DNA from: Bog-756 sp963699085
GTDB taxonomy: Bacteria > Actinomycetota > Acidimicrobiia > Acidimicrobiales > RAAP-2
DNA length: 64,000 nt
Direction of reading: 5' to 3'
NCBI GenBank assembly: GCA_963699085.1
Contig: CAVOTH010000002.1
Span: forward strand, 1-64,000
Shown here: positions 1-9,424 of the stretch, in pieces
How the letters are laid out: each line of letters starts with the position of its first letter
How positions within the stretch are numbered: position 1 is the first letter of the stretch
The notes under the pieces: generated by a model
Database searches by the model: none
Told to the model about the DNA's origin: nothing
The model's input: only the letters and a program-made list of their open reading frames with translations
Position numbers and translations under genes: made by a program

Positions 1-57
1 ACTCGCTGAGCCTTGATGGGACAGCATCGTTCTGATTCACGATGACGAAACCCCGGT

Positions 58-1434
58 TCAGGGCTTTGTGGTCGAGCAACGAGGGCCAGCGACACGCCGT
101 ACATCATCAGCGGGAACATCGAGGCGGTGCGCTGCCATACCTGCGTCTCCGGCAGCCACGGCCACCCTCGCCCGGTCGATTCCACTTTCGACCAGATCCT
201 TCGGTCCTTGGCGATCGGTTCGCTGGGGTGCCGAGTGCACGACTGGATTGTGGCCGACCAGTCCGAGGACGGCGAAGACAATGGTGACTACGGCCAGGAA
301 GATCCAGCCTGTTGTGTAGCTCGTGTGCGGGACGAGGTGACCGAAGAGGATCGGAATGAAGAACCCTCCTACGGCCGCCAGTGTGAGCATCAATCCGGTG
401 GCCGTCCCTACGTAGGCATGATCGATGTCACATACCCGCGCCGGCACCGCTAACCACGCGGCGAATCCGAAGATTAGGAAGAATCCGATCCCGATGCCCA
501 GGAACCAGAGCGCACCCGTCGGTACTGCCGGAATGAGGGCCAGGAGGACGGCGACAACCAGCAGCGAACCCACGATGAAGGCTCGCAAGTTCCTACTCCG
601 ATCGGCCCAGTAGCCGCCCAGCAGACTGCCGGGTATCCCGGCCAACAGAATGAGTGCGGACAGCAGCCCACCGGACGAGGCACTGAGATGACGGTCCTGC
701 GTCGCATACCCGGCGAACAGTTGCGAGGTTGTGAAGTAGGCGCCGTATCCGCCGAGGAGGGCGACCCCGTAGATCCACAGGTCCCTGCTGGCCAGAGACG
801 CTCGGAGGGCTGTGATCTCGAAACGCCCACCGGTGAACGGTGCCATCCCCCTGGGAGTGACAAAGGTGGCCATGGTGATCATCACGACCAGGAGTTCGAA
901 GACACCGGCCAGGACCAGCGACGTGTGCCACCCCACCGCTCGCTGCACGTAGATCCACACGTAGAGGGCAACGGCTGCTCCGGCACTGAATGCCGCACCC
1001 CCGGTGATCCCGAGGGCCAGGGTGACATCGTGCTCGCGGAACCAGACGACCACTGCCGCCATGCCCACAGCCACGAACACCGAGCCGCCAACACCGCTGA
1101 CGACGCGGAAGAGGGCCAGTTCGGGGTAGCTCCGGGACAGTCCGGACATCACTCCGGCCATGCCCTGGACGGCCAGGCCGAGGACGATGGTCCGCTTCAT
1201 TCCGATCCGGGTGGCCAGCATGCCGCCTGGGATGTGGGAAAGGCCGTAGCCCACGATGTACAACGAGATCAGCAAGCTCAGTGACCCGAGGCCGACGTGG
1301 AACTCCGCTCCGATGAGCGGGAACGCCGTCGCCACGTCGAACCAGTTCAAGGTCAGCGCCATCACCCCCAGGCTGATGACCGCGAGCATCCCCCACCGGA
1401 TCGGTCCCTCGTCGTCGCCAGGGGCGGAGGCCAC
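58..1434 (-). CDS. MFS transporter
   Basis: A 458-residue hydrophobic protein with about 12 membrane segments, typical in length for the major facilitator superfamily. Seen: the family loop between TM2 and TM3 (GGMLATRIGMKR) and an equivalent loop in the second half (GGYWADRSRNLRA). The start is the GTG at 1434 because AAGGGG lies 6 bases before it. The frame is open further upstream, but that stretch has no membrane character and would overlap the divergent LuxR gene. Substrate cannot be told from sequence. It shares a 243-bp intergenic region with the regulator, which suggests, but does not show, control by it. Confidence 0.85.
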   Translation of the reverse strand: MASAPGDDEGPIRWGMLAVISLGVMALTLNWFDVATAFPLIGAEFHVGLGSLSLLISLYIVGYGLSHIPGGMLATRIGMKRTIVLGLAVQGMAGVMSGLSRSYPELALFRVVSGVGGSVFVAVGMAAVVVWFREHDVTLALGITGGAAFSAGAAVALYVWIYVQRAVGWHTSLVLAGVFELLVVMITMATFVTPRGMAPFTGGRFEITALRASLASRDLWIYGVALLGGYGAYFTTSQLFAGYATQDRHLSASSGGLLSALILLAGIPGSLLGGYWADRSRNLRAFIVGSLLVVAVLLALIPAVPTGALWFLGIGIGFFLIFGFAAWLAVPARVCDIDHAYVGTATGLMLTLAAVGGFFIPILFGHLVPHTSYTTGWIFLAVVTIVFAVLGLVGHNPVVHSAPQRTDRQGPKDLVESGIDRARVAVAAGDAGMAAHRLDVPADDVRRVAGPRCSTTKP

Positions 1435-1677
1435 AGTGATCCCCTTATCGGGAGTGCTACTCGAGGTGGACCAGGGCTGCCGTGACCTGGGCTCCAAGGG
1501 ACCCGGATCGCCCTCCCAGCTAGCATACGCAGATGATCCGTCGCGCCCCTGGACGAGGCGACGGCCTGCCGAATAGGCACGGCACCAGGGCGTCTTCCGT
1601 CGGCAGTAGCTGCAACGACTGCCTGTCGGGCTGTTGGTGGGCCTCGAGCCCCGCCTCGACACGGTCCCGCTGATCCA

Positions 1678-4368
1678 GTGGCCGGTCCGGGCGGGTTTGT
1701 CGGTCGTCAGCGTGAGCTCGGCATGCTCCAGGAACGGCTCTCCGAGGCACGAGCCGGTCATCCACAGATCGTGTACTTGGAGGCGGCTCCCGGTTCGGGG
1801 AAGTCGACTCTCCTGTCCCACTTCGTCGCTTCTGTCAACGACGCCACGGTCCTCGCGCTAAGCGCTGACGAGGACGAGATGATGCTCTCCTACGGAGTCA
1901 TCGACCAGCTGCGGCTGAGTGTCTCCACCGACCCGGGCGACGACCCGATGATCGTCGGAGCCCGGCTGGTCGATCTACTCGACCAATTGCAGAAAGACGG
2001 CCAGGTGGTGGTCCTGATCGTCGATGATCTTCAGTGGATCGATCGACCCTCTTCACGCGCCGTGCTGTTCGCGTTGCGCAGATTGCGAGCCGACACCGTG
2101 CTGACGGTGGTCGCCACCCGTGCCGACACACTGGGAGACTCGCCGTGGGCCCGCTTCGTGGCTGGTGACTCCCGGGTCACACGACTCCGGCTGGAAGGAT
2201 TCACTCTCGACGACCTCGTCGACTTGGCTCGTGTGCTCGAGCTCGGCACGCTCACCCGAAAAGGGGCAGCCCGGCTGCTCTACCACACCGGGGGCAACCC
2301 CCTCTACTGTCGTGCGCTGCTCGAGGAGATCGGCGTTGCGCTGCTCAATGCCGCGGGCCACGGCGGGCTCCCTGCACCACGCGACCTCTCCGCGGTGATC
2401 CTGACCCGAGTCGCCACCCTGCCCGCCTCAGCCCAGGCCTATCTCGCCGCTGCGTCGGTCCTCGGACAGCATGCACCCATTGGGGTCGCTGCTGCGGTGG
2501 CTGGCCTGGCCGACGCGCAGGAGGCAAGCGACGATGCCATCGCTGCCGGACTGTTGGTCGAGGGACCCCACGGCGAGCTGAGCTTCGCCCACCCCCTCTA
2601 CCGGGCAGCCATCTATGCCGACCTCAGACCGACCAACCGTCGAGGGCTCCATCAGGAGGCGGGGAAGGTGGTCGATGGTCGGGCCGGGATGGCTCACCGT
2701 GTGGCCGCCACGCTCGGAGCGGACGAGCAGCTGGCCAACGAGCTCGAGGCGGCGGCGTCGATCAGTACCTCCGGTGGTGACTCGAGTGCAGCAGCGTGGG
2801 CGCTCGAGCAGGCCGCATCGCTGTCGGGGGACCGAGGGGAGCGGGAGCGTCGACTGCTCGATGCTGCCGTCGCCCACCTGAGTGCTGCCGACACCGATGG
2901 CGCGGCACGGGTCTTGGCCAGCTGCCAGGTCGCCAGTCCTCGCCGTGATGCACTGACCGGCTTGCTCGGCGTCTATATGGGATCGCCCGCTACCGAATCT
3001 CGCCTGACCACAGCATGGACGGCCCACGATCCGGAAGTCGAGCCCACCATTGGCGCACGCGCCGCCACGTCCCTGGCCAACTGGATGGTCGTCGGTGGTC
3101 GGCCGGAGGAGGGGCTGGTCTGGGCCGAACGTGCGGTAGGGGCAACTGAGCCGGGTGCTCCACTGTGGGCTATGGCGAAGACCGCCGAGGCGTACTCGCT
3201 GGCCAACGCCGGCCGATCGCCAGAGGGCCTCGAAGCACTCGGCTTTCTGCCCGACGCGGGAAGCGAGGTGCCCCTGGTCGAGATCGATCCACTGATCATG
3301 CGAGGCATCGTGAAGATCTATGCCGATGACCTATCCGGTGCCATCGCCGATCTGGGTGTGGCCGCCGCCCACCTCCGCTCGGGTGTCCCGTCGACCTATC
3401 CGGTCCCCTGTCTGTCGTATCTGAGCGAGGCTCACTGCCGCCGGGGTGACTGGGATGCCGCGATGACCTATGCCCAGTTGGCCACCTCTGCCGCTCAGGA
3501 TGCCGATCGTCCGTTCGATCTCGTGCGGGCTCATGCGCGATCGGCCCAGGTGCTCACCGGTCGGGGCCAGTGGGAAGTTGCGGAAGAGTCCGTCGCTGCA
3601 GCCCGAGCAACGACGGCCCGGTTCCCTGCGGTGCTGGCGGTGGCGACCTGCGCCGTGGCCGGTGCTGGTTTGGCCTCGGCCCGGGGGGATCACCTCGGCG
3701 TGGTGGCGGCCGTCGAGCCGGTTCGCGCCACAGGCCGGCTCGCTGTGGCCGGCCGACCGGGCATCTTCAACTGGCGGGCCAGCGAGATCGATGCGCTGAC
3801 CGCGATGACTCGACTGGGGGAAGCCGGGGCCGCGCTTCGTGAGTTCGAGGCGGCATGTTCGGAGGTTCCCGTTCCTTCGGCTCTCCTCATGCTGGCCCGG
3901 TGCGAGGGCAATCTGGCGGCAGCGAGAGGTGATCGCTCCGGTGCGGAGGCGTCGTTCCGGCGAGGACATGTGCTTGCCCCCAGAGTGGCCATGCCGTTGG
4001 AGCTGGGCCTGCTTCACCTCGATGACGGGCGCCGTCTGGGCCAGGTGGGCCGACGATCAGAGGCCGTTGGCCAACTGGAGAAGGCCCACCGCCTCTTCTC
4101 TGACCTGGGTGCCGACCCCTACGTGCGGCAGTGTGCCGACGAGCTGGAGCTCTTCCAAGTGTCGGCCACGCCCGAGAGCCCGGAGGTCACGCTCGGGCTC
4201 AGTCGAGCGGAGATGGCGGTGGCCCGACTGGTCGCCACCGGGCTGACCAACCGTGAGGTGGCGGCTGAGCTGTATGTCTCGGTCAAGACCGTCGAATACC
4301 ACCTCCGCAACAGCTTCATCAAGCTGGAAATCACCTCTCGGCGCCAGTTGGCCTCCCTACTCCAGTGA
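1678..4368 (+). CDS. LuxR-family transcriptional regulator with AAA ATPase domain
   Basis: An 896-residue large LuxR (LAL-type) regulator. The N-terminus has the FVGR motif that opens AAA_16 domains (residues 7-10), a Walker A APGSGKST at about 37-44 and a Walker B-like stretch VVLIVDDLQWID near 115. The middle is an alpha-helical TPR-like region. The last 60 residues are a LuxR/NarL helix-turn-helix (LTNREVAAELYVSVKTVEYH). The start is the GTG at 1678, which places FVGR at the usual distance from the N-terminus. Such proteins bind ATP and an inducer and activate nearby promoters. The divergent MFS gene and the downstream MMPL run are the natural targets by position only. Confidence 0.88.
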   Translation: MAGPGGFVGRQRELGMLQERLSEARAGHPQIVYLEAAPGSGKSTLLSHFVASVNDATVLALSADEDEMMLSYGVIDQLRLSVSTDPGDDPMIVGARLVDLLDQLQKDGQVVVLIVDDLQWIDRPSSRAVLFALRRLRADTVLTVVATRADTLGDSPWARFVAGDSRVTRLRLEGFTLDDLVDLARVLELGTLTRKGAARLLYHTGGNPLYCRALLEEIGVALLNAAGHGGLPAPRDLSAVILTRVATLPASAQAYLAAASVLGQHAPIGVAAAVAGLADAQEASDDAIAAGLLVEGPHGELSFAHPLYRAAIYADLRPTNRRGLHQEAGKVVDGRAGMAHRVAATLGADEQLANELEAAASISTSGGDSSAAAWALEQAASLSGDRGERERRLLDAAVAHLSAADTDGAARVLASCQVASPRRDALTGLLGVYMGSPATESRLTTAWTAHDPEVEPTIGARAATSLANWMVVGGRPEEGLVWAERAVGATEPGAPLWAMAKTAEAYSLANAGRSPEGLEALGFLPDAGSEVPLVEIDPLIMRGIVKIYADDLSGAIADLGVAAAHLRSGVPSTYPVPCLSYLSEAHCRRGDWDAAMTYAQLATSAAQDADRPFDLVRAHARSAQVLTGRGQWEVAEESVAAARATTARFPAVLAVATCAVAGAGLASARGDHLGVVAAVEPVRATGRLAVAGRPGIFNWRASEIDALTAMTRLGEAGAALREFEAACSEVPVPSALLMLARCEGNLAAARGDRSGAEASFRRGHVLAPRVAMPLELGLLHLDDGRRLGQVGRRSEAVGQLEKAHRLFSDLGADPYVRQCADELELFQVSATPESPEVTLGLSRAEMAVARLVATGLTNREVAAELYVSVKTVEYHLRNSFIKLEITSRRQLASLLQ

Positions 4369-4433
4369 GCTGATCAACGGCGTGTCAGTGACCCGAGGCC
4401 TGCGCCCCTGACTACCGTGCCCGGGCTCATCCA

Positions 4434-4497
4434 CCTGGGGATACGCAGACACCAGAGTGAAAACCAGGGTCAAACCTAGGGTCCTTCCCTGGGGATA
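4434..4497 (+). promoter_or_regulatory. Candidate operator: two CCTGGGGATA direct repeats and a hairpin
   Basis: CCTGGGGATA occurs at 4434-4443 and at 4488-4497, 54 bp apart, just upstream of the 57-aa gene and the MMPL transporter. Between them CCAGGG pairs with CCCTGG around a 17-nt loop. The first copy continues into ATACGCAGA, and the same nonamer occurs at 1525-1533 in the MFS/LuxR intergenic region. Binding by the LuxR regulator is inference. Confidence 0.35.
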
Positions 4498-4527
4498 TCG
4501 CCGTGCGATTCCCGTTGACTGGTACCC

Positions 4528-4701
4528 ATGGACGCCTCATCAACACCGAGTCGGACTGTACGCCTGCTTCTTGACGTCAACCGAGCCCCCGACAACCGGA
4601 TTGAGGGTCGTATCGGCCCCGATGGTGCCGAACGGGTTGACGACTGGACGGCCTTTTCTGGCGTGCTCGAGCTCCTCAAAGCGCTCGAAGACCTTGCCTG
4701 A
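4528..4701 (+). CDS. Small hypothetical protein (57 aa)
   Basis: An ATG-initiated frame of 57 codons in the gap between the LuxR gene and the MMPL gene, ending 31 bp before the MMPL start. The product begins MDASSTPSRTVRLLLDVNRA, then has RIEGRIG and ends SGVLELLKALEDLA. This pattern (a beta strand of the VRLLLDV type, a short charged loop, then F-SG-LELL) resembles short conserved actinobacterial proteins that sit before unrelated operons; I know no function for them. It is short and acidic with no membrane segment. No strong ribosome binding site precedes it. Its regular composition and position make it likely to be real. Confidence 0.5.
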   Translation: MDASSTPSRTVRLLLDVNRAPDNRIEGRIGPDGAERVDDWTAFSGVLELLKALEDLA

Positions 4702-4732
4702 TGCCGTTGTCACCTCGGAAAGGACCCTCGTC

Positions 4733-6928
4733 ATGAGTCACCGCCTCTCAGCACCGTCCGCACAGCCAGACGACAAGCGGCGACATGCCCGTCTCGTCCT
4801 ATGGGTGGCCGGCATCATCGCTCTGGTCGGCCTGGTGGGTGGTGGTATCGCCTCAGCCCACCTCACGTCATCGCTCAGCGATTACGACGCTCCCAGTGCG
4901 GCTGTGGTCGCTGCCCAGCACCAGATACAGCGGGTGACCGGAGCAAACCCCGAGGAGGGGTACCTCGTCGTCGTCCGCACGGCCACGCCGATCACCACGT
5001 CCTCGGCCGTCCCGTCCCGGGTTGGTGCGGTGGTGTCGATCCTGCGGGCCCGTCCCGAGGTGAAGCGCGTCCTCGACTACGCCACCACCGGCGACCCGAG
5101 CATGATCTCGAGCAACGGGAAGCTCACCACGGTGGTAGCCACCGTCGGGGCCATCAACGAGCAGAAGGCCGTCACCGCACTACAGAAGGCCATTGCCGCC
5201 CAACCGTCGCTCAGGACCAACACCTGGCTGGGTGGGCCCACCGTGGCCGGCGTCCAGATCGCATCGGTCTCCTCTCAGGACCTTGGGCGGGCTGAGCTCT
5301 TCGCCCTGCCCTTCCTGTTGTTGCTTCTGTTCTTCGTCTTCCGGGGCCTCCGGGCCGCGGCGGTGCCGCTGGTCGGAGCGGTGTTCGCCATCGCCGTGAC
5401 CCTCGGTGTCATGGGTCTTGCCCTGGTAGTGGTCCCGCTGTCTATCTTTGCCCTCAACCTGGTCATCGCCCTCGGGATCGGGCTGTCGGTCGACTTCAGC
5501 CTGCTGATCATCTCCCGCTTCCGTGAGGAAGTCGGCCAAGGTGCTTCGATCGGCACCGCCCTGGCCACGGTCCGTCGGACCGCCGGTCACACCGTCCTCT
5601 TCAGCTCGTTGACCATTGCCGCAGCGCTGGCCACCCTGGCCGTCTTCCCCGAGCGGTTCCTCTACTCGATGGGGGTGGCGGGTGCCATCGTCGTCCTGGC
5701 CTCCGGCGCCTTCGCTCTCCTCGTCCTGCCGGCGATCCTCACCGTATTCGGCGGCCGGATCGCTCAGACTGATGATTCCAAAGGCGGCCCCGCAGCTCAG
5801 GCGGCCACTGGGCGACGCTGGTATGCAACGGCCAGGCGGGTCATGAACCGGCCGGTCATCTGGGGAACGGCGGCCGTCGTCGTGCTGGTGGTCCTGGCCT
5901 CGCCGTTCCTCCACGTGGCCTTCACCGGTGGCGATGCCAGCGCCCTGCCCGCCAGCAGCTCAGCCGGAGCGGCCTACAACCTGGTGCAGAGCCAGTTTCC
6001 GTCCTTCTCCGAAGCGCCCGCCGGAGTCCTCGTCGACTCGAGTCACGTGACTTCGACGGCACTGGCCACCTACTCGGCCGCCGTGGCCCACGTTCCCGGC
6101 GTCAAGGCAGTGCCTACCTTCGAGCACCTGGGAGGGTCGCTGTGGGAGTCGAGCGTGGTGCTGACCGACGCACCACTGTCGCCGACCGCCCAGCGGGCTG
6201 TCGAATCGATCCAGGCCCTTCCCAGCCAGGGCCACGTGACGGTCATCGGGCAGACCGCCTCCTTCGTCAGTCTCCAGCACAGCCTCAAGTCCCATCTGCC
6301 GCTGGTCCTCGGACTGATCGTCCTGATCGCACTGGTGATGCTGTTCGCCATGACCCGTTCGGTCACGCTGCCGCTCATGGCCGTAGTGATGAACTTCCTC
6401 ACCATCCTGGCCACCTACGGGGTGCTGGTGTGGGGCTTCCAGCGGGGTCACCTGAGTCGCCTGCTGGGGTTTCATGCTCCGGGAGCACTCCAGTCGACCT
6501 CGCTGATCATCATCCTGGCTGTGGTATTCGGTCTGTCCACTGATTACGGCGTGTTCCTCCTCGGGAGGATCAAAGAGGAGCACGACGCTGGGGCATCACC
6601 GGACGAGGCCGTGGCCCTGGGCATGGCCCACACCGGAGGCATCGTGACCGCAGCGGCCTGCTGCCTGGCGGTGGCCATGGGGGCTCTCATGTTGTCCCGG
6701 CTGGTGTTCGTGAAGGAGATCGGGCTGGGCGTGGCGTTCGCCGTCCTTCTCGATGCCACGCTGGTCCGGGCGGTACTGGTCCCCGTCGTGATGAAGCTGC
6801 TCGGAGCGGCGGCCTGGTGGAACCCGTTCTCCAGACGCCCAGTACTGACGCCGCTCTCTCCGCTCGCACCTTCCTGGCCGTCCGTGCCGGTGACGGTCCG
6901 CAGTGCGGATCTCGAGGAGGTGCGGTGA
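4733..6928 (+). CDS. MMPL/RND family transporter
   Basis: A 731-residue polytopic membrane protein of the MMPL family of RND exporters, which in actinobacteria move lipids or small hydrophobic molecules across the inner membrane using the proton gradient. Two halves each have one membrane helix, a large extracytoplasmic domain and a bundle of helices. The charged intramembrane motifs are present in both halves: SVDFSLLIISRFREE in the first and LSTDYGVFLLGRIKEE in the second. The start is the ATG at 4733, with GGAAAGG about 10 bases before it; the frame is open further upstream but includes the 57-aa gene in another frame. Its stop overlaps the cupin start (ATGA), so the two are co-translated. 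Confidence 0.9.
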   Translation: MSHRLSAPSAQPDDKRRHARLVLWVAGIIALVGLVGGGIASAHLTSSLSDYDAPSAAVVAAQHQIQRVTGANPEEGYLVVVRTATPITTSSAVPSRVGAVVSILRARPEVKRVLDYATTGDPSMISSNGKLTTVVATVGAINEQKAVTALQKAIAAQPSLRTNTWLGGPTVAGVQIASVSSQDLGRAELFALPFLLLLLFFVFRGLRAAAVPLVGAVFAIAVTLGVMGLALVVVPLSIFALNLVIALGIGLSVDFSLLIISRFREEVGQGASIGTALATVRRTAGHTVLFSSLTIAAALATLAVFPERFLYSMGVAGAIVVLASGAFALLVLPAILTVFGGRIAQTDDSKGGPAAQAATGRRWYATARRVMNRPVIWGTAAVVVLVVLASPFLHVAFTGGDASALPASSSAGAAYNLVQSQFPSFSEAPAGVLVDSSHVTSTALATYSAAVAHVPGVKAVPTFEHLGGSLWESSVVLTDAPLSPTAQRAVESIQALPSQGHVTVIGQTASFVSLQHSLKSHLPLVLGLIVLIALVMLFAMTRSVTLPLMAVVMNFLTILATYGVLVWGFQRGHLSRLLGFHAPGALQSTSLIIILAVVFGLSTDYGVFLLGRIKEEHDAGASPDEAVALGMAHTGGIVTAAACCLAVAMGALMLSRLVFVKEIGLGVAFAVLLDATLVRAVLVPVVMKLLGAAAWWNPFSRRPVLTPLSPLAPSWPSVPVTVRSADLEEVR

Positions 6929-7557
6929 TGACCACCTTCCAGCCCTTCTTCAACCCGGCCACCGGTGAGTGGATCGAGTACACCACCGTGGCCGAGGACA
7001 GCCATGGTGAGCTGGTCCGCTTCACCTGGCGCAGTATGCCCGGCGGGGTGATCTCCGAGCATGTCCACCCTCACCAGGAGGAGCGGTTCACCATCGTCTC
7101 GGGTGAGGCCTCCTTCACCCTCGACGGCGAACCGATCACCGCCACGGCGGGGGACACCATCGTCGTACCTCCCGGCGTTCCGCACTCCGAGGGGAATCTC
7201 GGCACGGTCGAGATCACCGGCGTGGTCGAGCTCCGTCCGGCCCTGCACACCAAGGAGTTCCATGAGGCGTTGGCCGGACTGGTGGCCGACGGGAGAACGA
7301 GCGCCCGCGGGGCGCCCAAGAACCCGCTGCAGCTCGGCGCCACTTTCTGGCACTTCCGCCATGAAAGCCGGGTGACCTCCCCTCCGATCTGGGTCCAGAA
7401 CCTGGTCTTCCCGCCGCTGTGGGCAGCGGCCAAGGTGTTCGGGCTTCGTCCCTACCATCAGCGGTGGGACAGCAGCACTGATTCTGGAACTCCCCCTGAC
7501 TCGTCACTTCTGGACCCGGCCACGTCGCGCTCCGGCAAGGGAACCGATCATGGCTGA
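6928..7557 (+). CDS. Cupin domain-containing protein
   Basis: A 209-residue protein with a single cupin fold in its first 110 residues. The metal-binding cupin motif 1 is visible (EHVHPHQEERFTIVSGE), followed by motif 2 (PPGVPHSEGN). The C-terminal half is helical and unassigned. The ATG at 6928 overlaps the MMPL stop, with GAGGAGG 7 bases upstream, so this start is secure. Cupins of this sort are small dioxygenases, isomerases or sensors, and the reaction is not deducible here. It sits between a transporter and an epimerase/hydrolase gene, which suits a small catabolic or lipid-modifying operon. Confidence 0.82.
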   Translation: MTTFQPFFNPATGEWIEYTTVAEDSHGELVRFTWRSMPGGVISEHVHPHQEERFTIVSGEASFTLDGEPITATAGDTIVVPPGVPHSEGNLGTVEITGVVELRPALHTKEFHEALAGLVADGRTSARGAPKNPLQLGATFWHFRHESRVTSPPIWVQNLVFPPLWAAAKVFGLRPYHQRWDSSTDSGTPPDSSLLDPATSRSGKGTDHG

Positions 7558-9424
7558 TCGTCCTCTGCACGTCGTGTTCGGCGCCGGCAATGTCGGCCGG
7601 GCCCTCGTGGTCCAATTGTCGGAGCTCGGTTTCACCGTCCGGGTAGTGACCCGAACCCAACCGTCAGGACTGCCCAAGGGAGTGCAGTGGCGAGGGGCGG
7701 ACGCAGCCGACGCAACGGCTGCGACCGAGGCGGCCCGTGGCGCTGCAGTCATCTACCAGTGCCTGAACGCCCCCTACGCCAAGTGGACGACGCGGTTCCC
7801 GCCGCTGCAACGAGGCGTCCTGGCTGCAGCCGAGGGGACCGGAGCACTACTGGTCAGCCTGGAGAACCTCTACGGCTACGGTCCGACCGCCGGCACACCC
7901 ATGACCGAGGACCTGCCTCTTGTGGCGACGACCGTCAAAGGACGGACTCGGGCCGCGATGACCCGGGAGCTGCTTGATGCCCGTGACGTCGGTCGGGTCC
8001 ACATCGCCATTGGAAGGGCTTCGGACTTTTTCGGGGCCGGCGTCACCGACGGCTCGACGCTGGGGGAGCGGATCTTCGGCAACGCTCTGGTCGGCCGGCG
8101 CGCCGACTTCATTGGCAATCCTGAGCTTCCCCACACCTACAGCTACGTGCCCGACATCGCCCGGGGCCTGGCCACCCTCGGCACCGACCAGCGGGCGGTG
8201 GACCAGGTCTGGCACCTGCCGGGACCCGAGACCGTCAACACCCGGCAGATCCTCGATCTCATCGCTGACGAGGTCGGCCATCCCGTCGAGAGCCGATCGG
8301 TGTCGAAGCTGGTCCTGCGAGGCCTCGGCCTGTTCAACCCGATGCTGCGGTCGATGGTCGAGATGACCTACCAATTCGACCAGCCCTTCGTGCTCGATAC
8401 CTCGAGGTACGAAACCACCTTTGGGCAGAGCGGCACTCCTCTCCGCCAGGCCATCGCCGCCACCGTCGCCTGGTACCGGGACCGGTCAGGTCCTTCGCTG
8501 AGCGATCGACCCATCTCCATCTCGACTCCGCTGTCCGGATCTCCCGAGACAGTACGAAAGGAAGCAATCATGAATCCGATCGCTACGATCCCCGCCCAGG
8601 GAACCCGGTTCCTCACCCGGCCGGAAGGGAAGGTCGGCTATGACATAGCCGGCACCGGGCCGCTGGTCGTCCTCGTCCCCGGCATGGGCGATCTCCGGAG
8701 CACCTATCGGTTCTTGGCACCGACCCTTCGGTCGAACGGCTACCGGGTGGCCTGCACGGACCTCCGGGGGCATGGCGACAGCGATGCGACCTTCTCCTCC
8801 TACGGAGATGTCGACACGGCGGGCGACATCATGGCGCTGATTGAGGAGCTCGGTGGTCCGGCCGTCGTCGTCGGGAATTCCATGGCCGCCGGAGCTGCGG
8901 CACTCGTGGCAGCGGATCGACCGGACCTGGTTGATGGCCTCGTGCTCGTCGGCCCCTTTGTTCGCAACGGCAAAGTAAGCGCTGTCCAGCGGATCCTCCT
9001 GCGGGTGGCAATGGCCCGATATTGGGCTGCCGCATCCTGGAAGTCCTACATGCCGAAGCTCTATGCCGGTCATCGGCCCGATGACTTCGATGAGTACCGG
9101 GACAAGGTTGTTGCGAGTCTCCGTCGTCCCGGGTACGCCAAGGCGTTCTCGTTGACCACCCGAACCGATCATGATCCGGCGGAAGCCCGGCTGACGGATG
9201 TGTCGGTCCCGACCTTGGTCATCATGGGGGAGCGGGACCCGGACTTTCCCGATCCCTCGGAGGAGGCGACCTGGATCGCTGAGACGTTGAATGCATCGGT
9301 GGTCATGGTCTCCGAAGCCGGGCACTATCCCCAGTCCCAACAGCCTGGGCTCACCACAGAGGCCATCTTGGACTTCCTTGCGACATTGACGCTGGGCGCT
9401 GACAAGCAGGAGAGGGTCCGTTGA
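7550..9424 (+). CDS. NAD-dependent epimerase-like protein fused to an alpha/beta hydrolase
   Basis: A 624-residue product joining two normally separate enzymes in one frame. Residues 1-330 form an extended short-chain dehydrogenase/epimerase: Rossmann motif GAGNVG near residue 11, then YSYVPDIARGL and a C-terminal substrate domain. From residue 341 there is a complete alpha/beta hydrolase: nucleophile elbow GNSMAA, acid in GERDPDF, histidine in EAGHYPQ. The joint has a good ribosome binding site (GAAAGGAAG) ending 5 bases before the ATG at 8570, so the hydrolase is probably also made alone as a 284-aa protein. The start overlaps the cupin end by 8 bases and the stop overlaps the next gene. 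Confidence 0.85.
   Translation: MADRPLHVVFGAGNVGRALVVQLSELGFTVRVVTRTQPSGLPKGVQWRGADAADATAATEAARGAAVIYQCLNAPYAKWTTRFPPLQRGVLAAAEGTGALLVSLENLYGYGPTAGTPMTEDLPLVATTVKGRTRAAMTRELLDARDVGRVHIAIGRASDFFGAGVTDGSTLGERIFGNALVGRRADFIGNPELPHTYSYVPDIARGLATLGTDQRAVDQVWHLPGPETVNTRQILDLIADEVGHPVESRSVSKLVLRGLGLFNPMLRSMVEMTYQFDQPFVLDTSRYETTFGQSGTPLRQAIAATVAWYRDRSGPSLSDRPISISTPLSGSPETVRKEAIMNPIATIPAQGTRFLTRPEGKVGYDIAGTGPLVVLVPGMGDLRSTYRFLAPTLRSNGYRVACTDLRGHGDSDATFSSYGDVDTAGDIMALIEELGGPAVVVGNSMAAGAAALVAADRPDLVDGLVLVGPFVRNGKVSAVQRILLRVAMARYWAAASWKSYMPKLYAGHRPDDFDEYRDKVVASLRRPGYAKAFSLTTRTDHDPAEARLTDVSVPTLVIMGERDPDFPDPSEEATWIAETLNASVVMVSEAGHYPQSQQPGLTTEAILDFLATLTLGADKQERVR
8556..8572 (+). promoter_or_regulatory. Internal ribosome binding site and start codon for the hydrolase half
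   Basis: GAAAGGAAG followed by CAATC and ATG lies inside the fused gene, at the boundary between the epimerase and hydrolase domains. It looks like the native start of a once separate hydrolase gene. No stop codon separates it from the upstream frame. Confidence 0.6.
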
